From: Dehalococcoidia bacterium
GTDB taxonomy: Bacteria; Chloroflexota; Dehalococcoidia; Lucifugimonadales; UBA3495
Reading direction: 5' to 3'
NCBI GenBank assembly: GCA_003523055.1
Contig: DPHC01000002.1
Span: forward strand, 303,927 to 367,926
Length of the DNA stretch: 64,000 nucleotides
A program made the translations under genes and the position numbers. Shown here piece after piece: positions 33,359 to 43,011 of this stretch; positions within the stretch are counted from its first letter, which is position 1; every line of letters starts with the position of its first letter. The notes below the pieces were generated by a model. The model was given only the letters and a program-made list of their open reading frames with translations, was not told the origin of the DNA and searched no databases.

Positions 33359-34522
33359 ATGCCTGAAGATTATTATCAAACACTTGGAGTTTCACGATCA
33401 GACAGCACTGAAGACATTCGTAAAGGTTTCCGACAGAAAGCAATGGAATATCATCCAGACAGGAATAAAACTGAAGGTGCATCAGACAAATTCAAGGAAA
33501 TAAATGAAGCATATCAAGTGCTTTCTGACCCTAAAAAGAAAGCACAATACGATCAATTTGGTCATGCTGGCGTAAATGGGAATAGGTCAGGAGGATCACC
33601 ATTCGATGGCTTTGATGGATTCGGAGGCTTTGGTGACATTTTTGATTCATTTTTTGGAGGATCTTCTAGAAGAAACGCAAACCAACCTACTCAAGGACAA
33701 GATATCTACGTATCTCTCGAACTAGACTTTGAAGAATCAGTGTTCGGAGTTGATAAGACCATCAGTATAAATAGACTAGAAGTGTGCGACACTTGTGATG
33801 GATCTCGGGCTAAAAACGGATCTACACCATTAATTTGCTCTACTTGCAACGGCCAGGGCCAAGTACGTAGAAGCCAAAAAAGTGTCTTTGGACAATTCAC
33901 ACAAGTAGTAGGATGCTCTGCCTGCCAAGCGACCGGTAAAATTATTGATGACCCGTGCACAGATTGCAAAGGTAATGGAATCGTAAATATTACCCGTAAC
34001 ACCACCATAGAAATTCCTCAAGGAATCGAAAATGGAATGCAAGTCAGAATGACTGGGTGGGGTAACCACGGTACTAACGGCGGCCCATCAGGAAATTTAT
34101 ATGTAGAAACGCTAGTATCTACACACAAAACTTTCACTAGACGGAAATTTGATTTAATTTACCAATTGCCCTTAAATATTGCAGAAGCATCCATTGGAGC
34201 AAGCGTAATAGTACCGACTTTAGAAGATGATGGACATATTTTGAAAATCCCAGCAGGCACTCAGTTTGGTGACGTTCTAACTATTAAAGGAAAAGGTGTG
34301 CCACATTTACGAGGCAATGGCAGAGGGGACATAAAAGTGATAACCAATGTTAATGTACCTAAAAAACTGTCTAAATACCAAAAAGAGTTATTGGCTAAAT
34401 TAAGCCAAAGCCTGAACGGCACAGCAGACACCTCAGAAACTGCTTACGATCATGGCAGTGTAGACAGCGACTTTGAGGACGATAAAGGCCTAATTAATAA
34501 AATTAAAGACATTTTAACGTGA
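33359..34522 (+). CDS. dnaJ: Chaperone DnaJ
   Basis: A 387-residue Hsp40 co-chaperone. The open frame begins at 33221, but ATG 33359 is the start: AGAGGA precedes it and MPEDYYQTLGVS is the usual N-terminus; the promoter lies inside the false extension. J domain with YHPDRN (residues about 30-36), a Gly/Phe-rich linker (GFDGFGGFGDIFDSFFGG), then four zinc motifs CDTCDG, CSTCNGQG, CSACQATG, CTDCKGNG, and the C-terminal substrate domains. dnaK and grpE are not nearby. Confidence 0.96.
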   Translation: MPEDYYQTLGVSRSDSTEDIRKGFRQKAMEYHPDRNKTEGASDKFKEINEAYQVLSDPKKKAQYDQFGHAGVNGNRSGGSPFDGFDGFGGFGDIFDSFFGGSSRRNANQPTQGQDIYVSLELDFEESVFGVDKTISINRLEVCDTCDGSRAKNGSTPLICSTCNGQGQVRRSQKSVFGQFTQVVGCSACQATGKIIDDPCTDCKGNGIVNITRNTTIEIPQGIENGMQVRMTGWGNHGTNGGPSGNLYVETLVSTHKTFTRRKFDLIYQLPLNIAEASIGASVIVPTLEDDGHILKIPAGTQFGDVLTIKGKGVPHLRGNGRGDIKVITNVNVPKKLSKYQKELLAKLSQSLNGTADTSETAYDHGSVDSDFEDDKGLINKIKDILT

Positions 34523-34603
34523 TTTAGACAAAGTTATCGCATGATATTATAATCCAAACACCAGTATTAACCACTGGAATCTGAAGTTTAATTAAAGTTA
34601 TAT

Positions 34604-35467
34604 ATGGCTTGGCAACAAATAAGCATAAACGTACCTCATGAATTTGTAGAACCTATTTCATATGTGTTCGAAAGGTATGGTCATGGCGTTGGCATACAAT
34701 CACTAGGTCCGGATACAGCAGCTATTACAACTTTCCTTCCTACCGAATCCCAATCTAGAATGGCTAGGATTGAAATAGGAGTTAATCTGGCTAAGTCCAT
34801 AGCTCCTTTAGGTGACTTGAACATAACCCTGCTAGACAGTGACACCGATTGGAGAAATGCTTGGAAGCAACATTTTTCTGTATTGAAAATCACTGATTCG
34901 ATTATTATAAAACCTTCATGGTTAGACTATGAGCCTAAAAGTTCTGACATAGTAATCGAACTAGATCCGGGCTTTGCTTTTGGCACTGGATACCACCCAA
35001 CAACTCATAGTTGTTTGATTTTATTGGAAAAATATCTCACTGAACATTCCTCAGTTCTAGACTTTGGTACAGGATCTGGAATTCTCTCCATAGCTGCAGC
35101 TAAACTTGCTTCAAGTCAGATATCTGCAATTGATATTGACCCAATGTGCATAAAATCAGCCAAAAAAAATTCATCTAGATGTGGCACAACTGAGTTAATC
35201 AATTTTTACACAGGTACTCTACCTCATAAAAATATTCACAATTCTGAATATGACTACGTAGTTGCTAACATTTCTGCTAGGATAGGTATAGAAAAATCCT
35301 CGGAAATGTTAGATGCCTTAAAATCAGGAGGAATTTTGATACTTTCTGGTATTATAAACAACCAAGCTATTGAAACAAAGAAACATTTTCAAACCAAATC
35401 TCAAATTGTTGAAGAGTACTGGAAAGAAGATTGGGTTACATTTGTGATTAAAAAGTTCAATGAATAA
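34604..35467 (+). CDS. prmA: Ribosomal protein L11 methyltransferase PrmA
   Basis: A 287-residue SAM-dependent methyltransferase trimethylating ribosomal protein L11. ELDPGFAFGTGYHPTTHSCL near residue 125 is the PrmA hallmark, followed by VLDFGTGSGILSIAAAKL (motif I), AIDIDPMC, and VANISARIG as the post-I/catalytic segment. A substrate domain occupies the first 100 residues. The stop overlaps the next gene's ATG by 8 bp. Confidence 0.94.
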   Translation: MAWQQISINVPHEFVEPISYVFERYGHGVGIQSLGPDTAAITTFLPTESQSRMARIEIGVNLAKSIAPLGDLNITLLDSDTDWRNAWKQHFSVLKITDSIIIKPSWLDYEPKSSDIVIELDPGFAFGTGYHPTTHSCLILLEKYLTEHSSVLDFGTGSGILSIAAAKLASSQISAIDIDPMCIKSAKKNSSRCGTTELINFYTGTLPHKNIHNSEYDYVVANISARIGIEKSSEMLDALKSGGILILSGIINNQAIETKKHFQTKSQIVEEYWKEDWVTFVIKKFNE

Positions 35468-36476
35468 TCTAGATTTAAACAAATATACTAAGACACGTAT
35501 ATTAGGGAATGGCGCTGACTATGAAGTTAGTTTGGGCGAGAATGAAGAAACACATAAAAGCATAGTATTTAAAAGACCCAATCCTCATGTTATCTTGAAA
35601 AACTTGCATGCATCGACTGAAAATAGAACAAAAAACATGTTAGATTTCCATGCACTGATTGGTAATAAAGTCCGGGGAATTTCTCCTATAATTGGATCTG
35701 CCAATAACTCAGATACCAATATGCATTTTTATGAAGATGAGCTGCATAATGATTATACAGTAATTGCGCAAAAACGAGCACCCGGATTTCCATTAAATGC
35801 AGATGTACGAGCTAGAATATTGAAAGTCCCCACAGGAATTGGTCAGACCATGTTTTCATTATTCCCAATTGGTCTATCTCAGGCATTGGATATATTCACG
35901 GTTCCCAAACAAATAATGGCTATCCAAACAGCAGTATTTGAACAAGGTTTCATTATTTTAGATTTAAATCCTCAAAATGTATTTTACTCTCCTTTGCTGG
36001 ATACCATAAATATCATAGACACTGCTGATATTTATAATCTAAACGGAGAGAACGACAACAAATTATCCAATAAATCAATCTTCGATTATTACATCGAATT
36101 TATACGATATTACATTGCATCTGAAGATATACCTAAGCAAATAGAAGGTTATACGGAGCCTAGAGGTACTCGCCCTTATTTTGATATTAATATAGAAATA
36201 AATGAATTGAAAGAAACATTTTTAAACAGTGGAATTACCGAAAAAATGTCAATGATTGATATTTTAGACAAAATACAATTAAAAGCATATTCTTCAATAC
36301 ATGAATTTAATAGAGACATAAATGCATACTTTGAAACAATAAGACAAAGATGGGTTCATATGGACGATTTAAGCACTCTACAATCTGTTTGGCTAGAATG
36401 TTTGGATTTTTTCAAGATTCCTCATTGGAATAAATACGATTTTAATCACGAAACCGAATTGAAAAAGTTTTTGTGA
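35460..36476 (+). CDS. Protein-kinase-like protein (diverged)
   Basis: A 338-residue protein, not assigned to a named family. ILGNGADYEVSLGE near residue 14 looks like a nucleotide-binding Gly loop, followed by IVFKRP with a possible ATP-binding Lys. LDLNPQNVFYSPLLDTINIID near residues 166-186 resembles the kinase catalytic loop (D-x-x-x-x-N) and the metal-binding Asp, though HRD and DFG are not canonical. A helical C-terminal region follows. It is immediately followed by a PP2C-like phosphatase, typical of bacterial kinase/phosphatase pairs. Alternatives: an aminoglycoside-phosphotransferase-like or pseudo-kinase protein. Confidence 0.6.
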   Translation: MNNLDLNKYTKTRILGNGADYEVSLGENEETHKSIVFKRPNPHVILKNLHASTENRTKNMLDFHALIGNKVRGISPIIGSANNSDTNMHFYEDELHNDYTVIAQKRAPGFPLNADVRARILKVPTGIGQTMFSLFPIGLSQALDIFTVPKQIMAIQTAVFEQGFIILDLNPQNVFYSPLLDTINIIDTADIYNLNGENDNKLSNKSIFDYYIEFIRYYIASEDIPKQIEGYTEPRGTRPYFDINIEINELKETFLNSGITEKMSMIDILDKIQLKAYSSIHEFNRDINAYFETIRQRWVHMDDLSTLQSVWLECLDFFKIPHWNKYDFNHETELKKFL

Positions 36477-36499
36477 ACTTCAACATCAAGGAGAGAGAG

Positions 36500-37171
36500 A
36501 TGAACAGCGAGGTTTCCATACAACAGAATAATTCAGTCCATGGCGATGATTCTTATTATTCCAACTCTGACAATCCAGAGTTGATAATAGATGCTGTCAT
36601 GGATGGAGTCACAGACCATGGCGGAGCAGAAGCAAGCTCTACCTTATCCAAAAAACTAGAAACAGAAAACGTTCAGTCAATGGACGATGTAAACGAGATT
36701 TTACTAAATCTTAATGAAGAATTTTTTAGGATAGGAGCTGGAAGATTCCTATTAACCACAGCCTCTATAGCAATAACAACTGATAATACACTTACCATTT
36801 CAACTGTGGGAGATAGTCCAGTATATTTAATTCATGACAACGAATTTCAACAAATATCAGGAAGAGTAGGCGGGCTGTTAAAATTGAATACTTCTTCAGC
36901 CATAGGGGCTAAGGAACAACTTAACATCTTTAAATTCCAAACTGTCATATCATCAGGCGATAAATTGCTGATAGTGTCTGATGGCATAAGCGACAACTTA
37001 ACGCTTTCTGAAATTAACGAAGCTATGGTTAACAACGACCATCCTGATACTCTGAGTAGTTATTTAGAACAAACCTCATCTGAACGAACCCAACGAGGCG
37101 GCACACCTCCGGCTATGCGAGGAAGAGTTCGAACTGACGATAAGACAATAATCACTAGATATTACCAATAA
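36500..37171 (+). CDS. PP2C-type protein phosphatase
   Basis: A 223-residue phosphatase. The frame is open from 36473, but ATG 36500 follows a good AAGGAGAG site. PP2C elements: DAVMDGVTDHGG (motif with metal Asp and Gly), TTASIAITTDNTLTISTVGDSPVYLI, LLIVSDGISDNLT, and RTDDKTIITRYY at the end. It should remove phosphate from Ser/Thr residues, plausibly opposing the adjacent kinase-like protein. Short for the family, with the mid-domain flap reduced. Confidence 0.85.
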   Translation: MNSEVSIQQNNSVHGDDSYYSNSDNPELIIDAVMDGVTDHGGAEASSTLSKKLETENVQSMDDVNEILLNLNEEFFRIGAGRFLLTTASIAITTDNTLTISTVGDSPVYLIHDNEFQQISGRVGGLLKLNTSSAIGAKEQLNIFKFQTVISSGDKLLIVSDGISDNLTLSEINEAMVNNDHPDTLSSYLEQTSSERTQRGGTPPAMRGRVRTDDKTIITRYYQ

Positions 37172-37255
37172 AACTGTTTCTTTTAAGTAAGGTTGTTGTT
37201 TAAAAAAACGGTAACTGTTAAAATTTTTATTTAGTATTACAAAAGGGAGACAATT

Positions 37256-38326
37256 TTGGGAAGAATTAAAGTCGCGATAATAGGTGTTGGCAATTGTGCC
37301 TCTTCATTAGTACAAGGCCTGCATCAATATCCCGAAACACCAGACAATGGAAAAGTTCCGGGAATAATGCATAATTTGATTGGTGATTACAAAATAGAAG
37401 ACATCGAAATTGTAGCAGCATTCGATATAGACGGAAATAAAGTAGGCAAAGATCTTTCTGAAGCTATATTTACAGAACCTAACAATACTCTGAAATTTGC
37501 TGAAGTACCTCAAACGCATGTGAAAGTTCAAATGGGAGTTCAAAACGACAGTATTGGCCAATATATTGAACACTTAATAAAACCGTCCACCGAAGCTCCT
37601 GTAAACATATCTGAAGTGCTGAAAGAACGAAACGTAGATGTAGTAATAAATTATCTACCTGTAGGCAGTGAAATAGCTACAAAATGGTACGCCGATCAAA
37701 TATTAGACGCCAAATGCGGTATGGTTAACTGCATACCTGTATTTATAGCAAAAAATGAACACTGGAGTAATAAATTCAAAGAAGCCGGAGTACCGATAGT
37801 AGGAGATGATATCAAATCTCAAGTAGGCGCGACCATCTTGCATAGAGTCTTAACCCGTTTGTTTGAAGACAGAGGAGTCACTGTTGATAATACTTATCAA
37901 CTAAACTTTGGAGGTAACACTGATTTCTTGAACATGCTAGAGAGAGAGCGTTTGGTCTCGAAGAAGATTTCCAAAACATCAGCAGTCACATCTCAAATGG
38001 ACAATGAAGTCGATCCAAATACAGTGCATATAGGACCGAGTGACCACGTACCGTGGCTTAACGACCGTAAATGGGCCTATATTCGTATGGAGGGTAAATT
38101 ATTTGGAGAGGCTCCCATAAATGTTGAAGTAAAGTTAGAAGTATGGGATAGCCCAAATTCTGCAGGAGTAGTGGTCGATGCAATTAGGTGTGTAAAATTG
38201 GCTTTAGACCGAGGTATCAGCGGACCGATAGATAGTGCGAGTGCTTATTACATGAAGTCTCCACCCATACAATATACCGATGACGAAGCTAGACAACTAT
38301 TAGAAGAATTTATACTACCTAAATAA
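37256..38326 (+). CDS. ino1: Myo-inositol-1-phosphate synthase (actinobacterial/archaeal type)
   Basis: A 356-residue NAD-dependent enzyme turning glucose-6-phosphate into inositol-1-phosphate. It starts at TTG 37256 (AAAAGGGAGAC upstream), opening GRIKVAIIGVGNCASSLVQG, the NAD loop. VNYLPVGSE-like (INYLPVGSEIATKWYADQ), NCIPVFIA, GDDIKSQVGATILHR and NFGGNTDFLNM are the typical catalytic-domain segments. First gene of a set with a PimA-like glycosyltransferase and a PI(P)-synthase-like enzyme. Confidence 0.94.
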   Translation: MGRIKVAIIGVGNCASSLVQGLHQYPETPDNGKVPGIMHNLIGDYKIEDIEIVAAFDIDGNKVGKDLSEAIFTEPNNTLKFAEVPQTHVKVQMGVQNDSIGQYIEHLIKPSTEAPVNISEVLKERNVDVVINYLPVGSEIATKWYADQILDAKCGMVNCIPVFIAKNEHWSNKFKEAGVPIVGDDIKSQVGATILHRVLTRLFEDRGVTVDNTYQLNFGGNTDFLNMLERERLVSKKISKTSAVTSQMDNEVDPNTVHIGPSDHVPWLNDRKWAYIRMEGKLFGEAPINVEVKLEVWDSPNSAGVVVDAIRCVKLALDRGISGPIDSASAYYMKSPPIQYTDDEARQLLEEFILPK

Positions 38327-38335
38327 ATTTCCATC

Positions 38336-39457
38336 ATGAAACAATTGAAGATAGCGATGATATCCCCCTATGACATGTCATATCCAAGTGGAGTTAATAG
38401 TCATGCAGTAAATTTATGTAGAGCATTAGAGAACAGAGGGCATATTACTACTTTGATTGCTCCATCTACCAAAAAGCCATATCTAGCCAATATCAATTTC
38501 ATAAGCATTGGCAAAACTGTACCTATCCGGTTATTTAACACCCAAGTTCGGTTGTCGTTAAATCCATTGAATGTATTCAAATTAAGAACAATTCTTCATA
38601 GTAAAACTTTCGACATAGTTCATATACATGAGCCCTTTTTACCTTTGACTTCTCTTTTTTCACTGATGTTTTCTAAATCAGCTACAGTCACCACATTCCA
38701 TGCATTCAATGAAGGCCGGAATATATATAAATACATACGTGTCCTATTAACGCCATTTCTAAAGTTGCTTCAAAATAATATAGCAGTATCTAGTTTGGCA
38801 AAATCCCATCTGTTGAAACATATAACCATTGATGAAAATAAATTGACAGTCATAGCCAACGGTGTAAATTTAAATGTGTTTTCTTTCGTTGACGACCAAC
38901 CAACCTGTGGAATTTTCAAGATCGCATTTATTGGAAGAGATGAACCTCGAAAAGGATTACTATATTTACTACAGGCCTTTGAAGAACTTCGAAAAGAGTT
39001 TCAAAACATCAAACTTATCTTAATTGGTCCAGCAAACCTGAAACAATATACAACTCAATTCTCAGACCTATTAACTTCAGATGTAATTGAGTTAATTCCA
39101 GCTTTAAGCAATGACAATTTATTGTTAAAACTGTCTTCAATAGATATTCTATGCTTACCATCTATTGGTGGTGAGAGTTTCGGCATTACTTTTTTAGAAG
39201 GCATGGCATCAAAAACTCCTGTAGTAGCCACTAACATTGCAGCTTACCAATTACTAGTATGTGGGTATGAATACCCTTTGATTCCGATCAAAAATTCTAA
39301 TGCAATAAAAAACTATATAAAAATGCTAATTAAAGACGAAAATTACCGGAGACAAATCAGTGATCTAGGCTTTAAAATTGTCCAAAACTACGATTGGAAA
39401 GAAATTAGTGAAAAGGTAGAATCAATATATTTTGATGCCTTGAAGAATGATTCATGA
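38336..39457 (+). CDS. GT4-family glycosyltransferase, PimA-like
   Basis: A 373-residue GT-B fold enzyme. The N-domain opens IAMISPYDMSYPSGVNSHAVNL and has HIHEPFLPLTSLF and TTFHAFNEG, much like mycobacterial PimA, which mannosylates phosphatidylinositol. The C-domain has AFIGRDEPRKGLLYLLQAF and the donor-site segment PSIGGESFGITFLEGMA. Its place between ino1 and a phosphatidyltransferase favours a phosphatidylinositol acceptor; an MshA-like role on inositol phosphate is the alternative. Overlaps the next gene by 4 bp. Confidence 0.87.
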   Translation: MKQLKIAMISPYDMSYPSGVNSHAVNLCRALENRGHITTLIAPSTKKPYLANINFISIGKTVPIRLFNTQVRLSLNPLNVFKLRTILHSKTFDIVHIHEPFLPLTSLFSLMFSKSATVTTFHAFNEGRNIYKYIRVLLTPFLKLLQNNIAVSSLAKSHLLKHITIDENKLTVIANGVNLNVFSFVDDQPTCGIFKIAFIGRDEPRKGLLYLLQAFEELRKEFQNIKLILIGPANLKQYTTQFSDLLTSDVIELIPALSNDNLLLKLSSIDILCLPSIGGESFGITFLEGMASKTPVVATNIAAYQLLVCGYEYPLIPIKNSNAIKNYIKMLIKDENYRRQISDLGFKIVQNYDWKEISEKVESIYFDALKNDS

Positions 39458-40071
39458 TTAGAGATAAAATCAGAGCTCCAATTACTAAATTTATAGAAAT
39501 ACCTATCGCCCAATTATTCAACAATATTGGTGTAACACCAACTCAAATAACCATAATATCATTATTGATTTCTATTTCAGGAGGAGTATTCGTAATATAT
39601 GACAATCTTCTTTTAGGAGGTCTATTATTCTTATTTGGATCCAGTTTAGATTTATTAGATGGCACTCTATCCAGGTTGACTAACAATTCTACTCAAACAG
39701 GCGCTCTCTTAGATTCTGTATTTGACAGATTAGGAGAAGCTTTTATGATGCTTTCATTAATAATTTTATCTCTCAGTAACTTAGAAGAAGTATTAACTCC
39801 TACTAATATTACTCAATCTTCTGATTCGATATTAATAGTGTTAACGGTGGTGGCATTAATAAGTTCTCAAACTGTAAGTTACGTGCGTGCGCGTGGTGAA
39901 TCTCTCAATGTTGACATGAAGTCTGGCCTGATTACTAGGCCAGAAAGAGTGTTGTTAATAAGCTTAGGATTGGTAACCAACTATATAACTCTAGCTGTAG
40001 CCATTGTCGCACTATTTTCTATTGTGACATTAATCCAAAGATTAGTTAATATAATCAAAGCACTGAAATAA
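39454..40071 (+). CDS. CDP-alcohol phosphatidyltransferase, probably PI/PI-phosphate synthase
   Basis: A 205-residue membrane enzyme with several helices. The catalytic signature is DLLDGTLSRLTNNSTQTG followed by ALLDSVFDR, i.e. D-x-x-D-G-x-x-x-R-x8-G-x-x-x-D-x-x-x-D with all four Asp. This resembles actinobacterial phosphatidylinositol-phosphate synthases, which join CDP-diacylglycerol to inositol-phosphate. The ino1 and PimA-like neighbours support inositol as head group; phosphatidylglycerol-phosphate synthase is less likely. Confidence 0.85.
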   Translation: MIRDKIRAPITKFIEIPIAQLFNNIGVTPTQITIISLLISISGGVFVIYDNLLLGGLLFLFGSSLDLLDGTLSRLTNNSTQTGALLDSVFDRLGEAFMMLSLIILSLSNLEEVLTPTNITQSSDSILIVLTVVALISSQTVSYVRARGESLNVDMKSGLITRPERVLLISLGLVTNYITLAVAIVALFSIVTLIQRLVNIIKALK

Positions 40072-40134
40072 ACTGGATTATCGCACTAACCGATAGTAGA
40101 ATAGTCTTAACACTCTAAATTGTAAGAGGTAAAT

Positions 40135-40608
40135 TTGTATAATGAAATAATTGGTAGCCACGACGGTTCAGGACTAAAAATTAGTATAGTAGTTGCGCGT
40201 TTCAATGAATTTATAACCAAACAATTGTTAGAAGGAGCTTTAGAGACATTGAAGCATTCTGGCATAAAAGATTCTGATATTACTCTCGTTTGGGTCCCAG
40301 GCGCTTTTGAATTACCTGTGGTAGCAAAAAACTTGGTCCAAAATACAGATTGTGATGCTGTAATTTGCCTTGGGGCAGTTATTAAAGGAGAAACTGACCA
40401 TTACGACTTAGTTGCTAGCAATGCAGCAAGTGGAATATTAACTGCGTCCCTTTCTACTACAAAACCTGTAATGTTTGGAGTTCTAACAACGGACACATTG
40501 GATCAAGCAATTAACAGAGCAGGTGGCAAATTAGGTAATACAGGTCGCAATGCAGCAGAAGCCGCGATTGAAACTGCTAAAGTAATTAAACAAATAAATA
40601 ACGGTTAA
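40135..40608 (+). CDS. ribH: 6,7-dimethyl-8-ribityllumazine synthase
   Basis: A 157-residue riboflavin pathway enzyme forming the lumazine precursor. It starts at TTG 40135 with AGAGGT upstream. Conserved: ARFNEFITKQLLEGAL, WVPGAFELPVVAKNL, GAVIKGETDHYDLVAS with the catalytic His, and FGVLTTDTLDQAINRAG. Length normal. Only 5 bp before an LLM flavoprotein gene. No FMN riboswitch is seen upstream and other rib genes are absent. Confidence 0.97.
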   Translation: MYNEIIGSHDGSGLKISIVVARFNEFITKQLLEGALETLKHSGIKDSDITLVWVPGAFELPVVAKNLVQNTDCDAVICLGAVIKGETDHYDLVASNAASGILTASLSTTKPVMFGVLTTDTLDQAINRAGGKLGNTGRNAAEAAIETAKVIKQINNG

Positions 40609-40613
40609 CACAA

Positions 40614-41510
40614 ATGAAATTCGGAATTACTGTTCCAAATAATTGGGGAATATCAGACGCTGTAGAAGTCTTAAACACTGGGCCTTTTTTCGAAGAATTA
40701 GGCTATGATTCTTTATGGACTATGGACCATTTGTTCAATATAGGGTACATAGGTAAAAGACTCGATAACCAACCATATTATCACCCTTTAGCCACGTTAT
40801 CCGCAATATCAACTATAACTAAAACAATACAGCTAGGAACCTCAATAATAGTTTTGCCCTATCATAACCCAATTGAATTAGCAAAATATGCAGCTACATT
40901 GGACCATTTCTCAAAAGGTCGTCTTATATTAGGATTAGGGGTAGGATCGATGGTTGAAGAATTTGCCGCTCTAGGTATACCTATGTCTCAACGAGGCAAA
41001 TTGACTAATGAGAATATAGCTATAATGAAAGAGCTTTGGGCAAATGAATATCCGACCTTTAAAAGTTCAACATGGAGCTTTGAAAACGTACGATTTTCTC
41101 CCAAGCCTTACCTAAAAAGTTCAATACCTTTATGGATTGGCGGGGCAAGTACTGGAGCATTAACACGAGTTGCCAAGTTAGGCACTGGTTGGCATCCTTC
41201 AGGTATATTGCCAGAACAATACACCTCAGGAAAAGAACAAATCAATCGTATAATGGAAAAACTAGATAAAGATACTTCTGAAATCCAGTATTCTATTCGG
41301 CTTGATGTTTCTCCAAAAAGTGAGTCTTCCAATGCAAGGCACACTCTGTCTTTAAATGGATCTGATCCAGATCAAATAACCACAAAATTAATGGAGTACC
41401 AACGTGTTGGAGCCGATCATGTAATATTCGCAATCAGCTCTTCTAATATTACAGAAATAAAAACAATAGCAGAGACTATTAGTAATAAAGTTTTTCCTAG
41501 ATTCAATTAG
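40614..41510 (+). CDS. LLM class flavin/F420-dependent oxidoreductase
   Basis: A 298-residue luciferase-like protein. It opens KFGITVPNNWGI, has LGYDSLWTMDHLF near residue 32, IQLGTSIIVLPYHNPIELAKYAATLD near residue 72, and SKGRLILGLGVGSMVEEFAALG near residue 100, ending with YQRVGADHVIFAI. The pattern is close to F420-dependent LLM subfamilies; cofactor and substrate are unproven. Likely co-transcribed with ribH. Convergent with the symporter gene. Confidence 0.9.
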   Translation: MKFGITVPNNWGISDAVEVLNTGPFFEELGYDSLWTMDHLFNIGYIGKRLDNQPYYHPLATLSAISTITKTIQLGTSIIVLPYHNPIELAKYAATLDHFSKGRLILGLGVGSMVEEFAALGIPMSQRGKLTNENIAIMKELWANEYPTFKSSTWSFENVRFSPKPYLKSSIPLWIGGASTGALTRVAKLGTGWHPSGILPEQYTSGKEQINRIMEKLDKDTSEIQYSIRLDVSPKSESSNARHTLSLNGSDPDQITTKLMEYQRVGADHVIFAISSSNITEIKTIAETISNKVFPRFN

Positions 41511-41518
41511 CAATAGTC

Positions 41519-43000
41519 TTACAAAACTATCTCTTTTACATCTTTTAATACTTCAAAATCAAATTGTTCTGCTGGATTACTCATGAAACTAAACACTATA
41601 ACCAATCCAGTAGATATGATAACAGCCCCAGCGAAGCTAGCCAAAAGACTGCCAGAGGCTAGCACATGCCAAATTTCTGTTAACCCTTGAATTTCCCACC
41701 ATCCTGACAAGTCTGGCCTCGGGAAGAATAATGCACCAAATATAATTCCGGATATGGTACTAACAAAGCATCCGATACCATTCAATTTATTAGAATACAT
41801 TCCAAAAAACACAGGAACAACTGCAGCAGCGCAAACAAGATCAGCAATCAAAAACAAGTAAAGTACACTTTGAAAAGCCCACCCCACAAACATTGCAGGA
41901 ATCACCAAGCCGATAGTTATAAATCTGGAATACCTTAGTAAAGCAGTGGTATTAAAAGACGGATATATTTTAAGTAAATCACTAGTAAAAATACTAGTTA
42001 TTCCATTAATGAGAGAGTCTATGCTGCTCATAACTAACATCAATGCTAATATACTTAATATAATCAAAATACTAGTAGGTAATATATCTTGAGCTAGAAC
42101 AAACAGTGATATTGATGCGGTATGATGGTCAGTTACTAACCCTTGAGAAACTGCCCACAACCCAAAAAAACCACTCAGTATGATCATCGGTATAACTATT
42201 ATTGCAGCTATTATGAAACCTTTGTAAACATCTTGATCTGATTTAGCTGCATATATCCTTTGCCAAAACCCTTGATGGAATAAATTAGCTGCTAAAATGG
42301 CTATGATCAACGTTATTCCAAATTCTATCCCTACTTGATTTTTAAAATCCAAAAGACTGCTTCCAGATCGTAAATCACCTAATGAATTTTCTAGGCCTCC
42401 CAGACTATTCAATGTGTATAGGAATAAAACCACGAAAAGAGGAATGATAATCAATAGCTGAATTTTGTCAGTGAAAATTGACACTCTCAATCCGCCATAC
42501 ACTGTATATACTAAAGTAGAAACCACCACCAATATCATGGTTATGACAAGTGGTACTCCTGTAACAAATTCTAATGCTCTGGAAATTGCTCCTAATTCGG
42601 CTGCTAAGAATGTAAACATATACAGAACCACAATCAACAGTGCGGTAATGTACATTAATTTACCATACCTAAACCATACAAATTCATTTAACGAGTGGCC
42701 GTTAGGCATCAGAGATCTTAATTTTGTTCCCACTACTGTGAAAGCTAATATAGGAGATGCCTGGCCAATTGCATAGCATATTACAGCCGTTATACCAGCC
42801 CAGGTAGCAGCCTCAGCTGGACTAAACAATATCCATGCGCCCAATACAGTAGCTGTAACTGTGGCCATAGAGCTCAGTGCACCTGTAGATTTTCGGGCAG
42901 ATATAAAATCTTCTAGAGTTATTTTCTTACTCTTTGAATAATATACCCCTATTCCAGAGAATAGCACCATAAATATTATTAGTATCAACATAATTTGCAT
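41519..43000 (-). CDS. Sodium:solute symporter (SSS family) under TPP riboswitch control
   Basis: A 493-residue polytopic membrane protein with about 12-13 hydrophobic helices. SSS features include the N-terminal helix followed by RKSTGALSSMATVTATVLGAW, and the YTVYGGLRVSIFTDKIQ segment. It imports a solute with Na+. The transcript starts with a TPP riboswitch and terminator, so the substrate is probably thiamine or a precursor. SSS transporters under TPP riboswitches in marine bacteria (ThiV in SAR11) are proposed to carry the pyrimidine HMP. GGAG lies 8 bases before the ATG. Confidence 0.92.
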   Translation of the reverse strand: MQIMLILIIFMVLFSGIGVYYSKSKKITLEDFISARKSTGALSSMATVTATVLGAWILFSPAEAATWAGITAVICYAIGQASPILAFTVVGTKLRSLMPNGHSLNEFVWFRYGKLMYITALLIVVLYMFTFLAAELGAISRALEFVTGVPLVITMILVVVSTLVYTVYGGLRVSIFTDKIQLLIIIPLFVVLFLYTLNSLGGLENSLGDLRSGSSLLDFKNQVGIEFGITLIIAILAANLFHQGFWQRIYAAKSDQDVYKGFIIAAIIVIPMIILSGFFGLWAVSQGLVTDHHTASISLFVLAQDILPTSILIILSILALMLVMSSIDSLINGITSIFTSDLLKIYPSFNTTALLRYSRFITIGLVIPAMFVGWAFQSVLYLFLIADLVCAAAVVPVFFGMYSNKLNGIGCFVSTISGIIFGALFFPRPDLSGWWEIQGLTEIWHVLASGSLLASFAGAVIISTGLVIVFSFMSNPAEQFDFEVLKDVKEIVL

Positions 43001-43011
43001 ATTTTTTCTCC

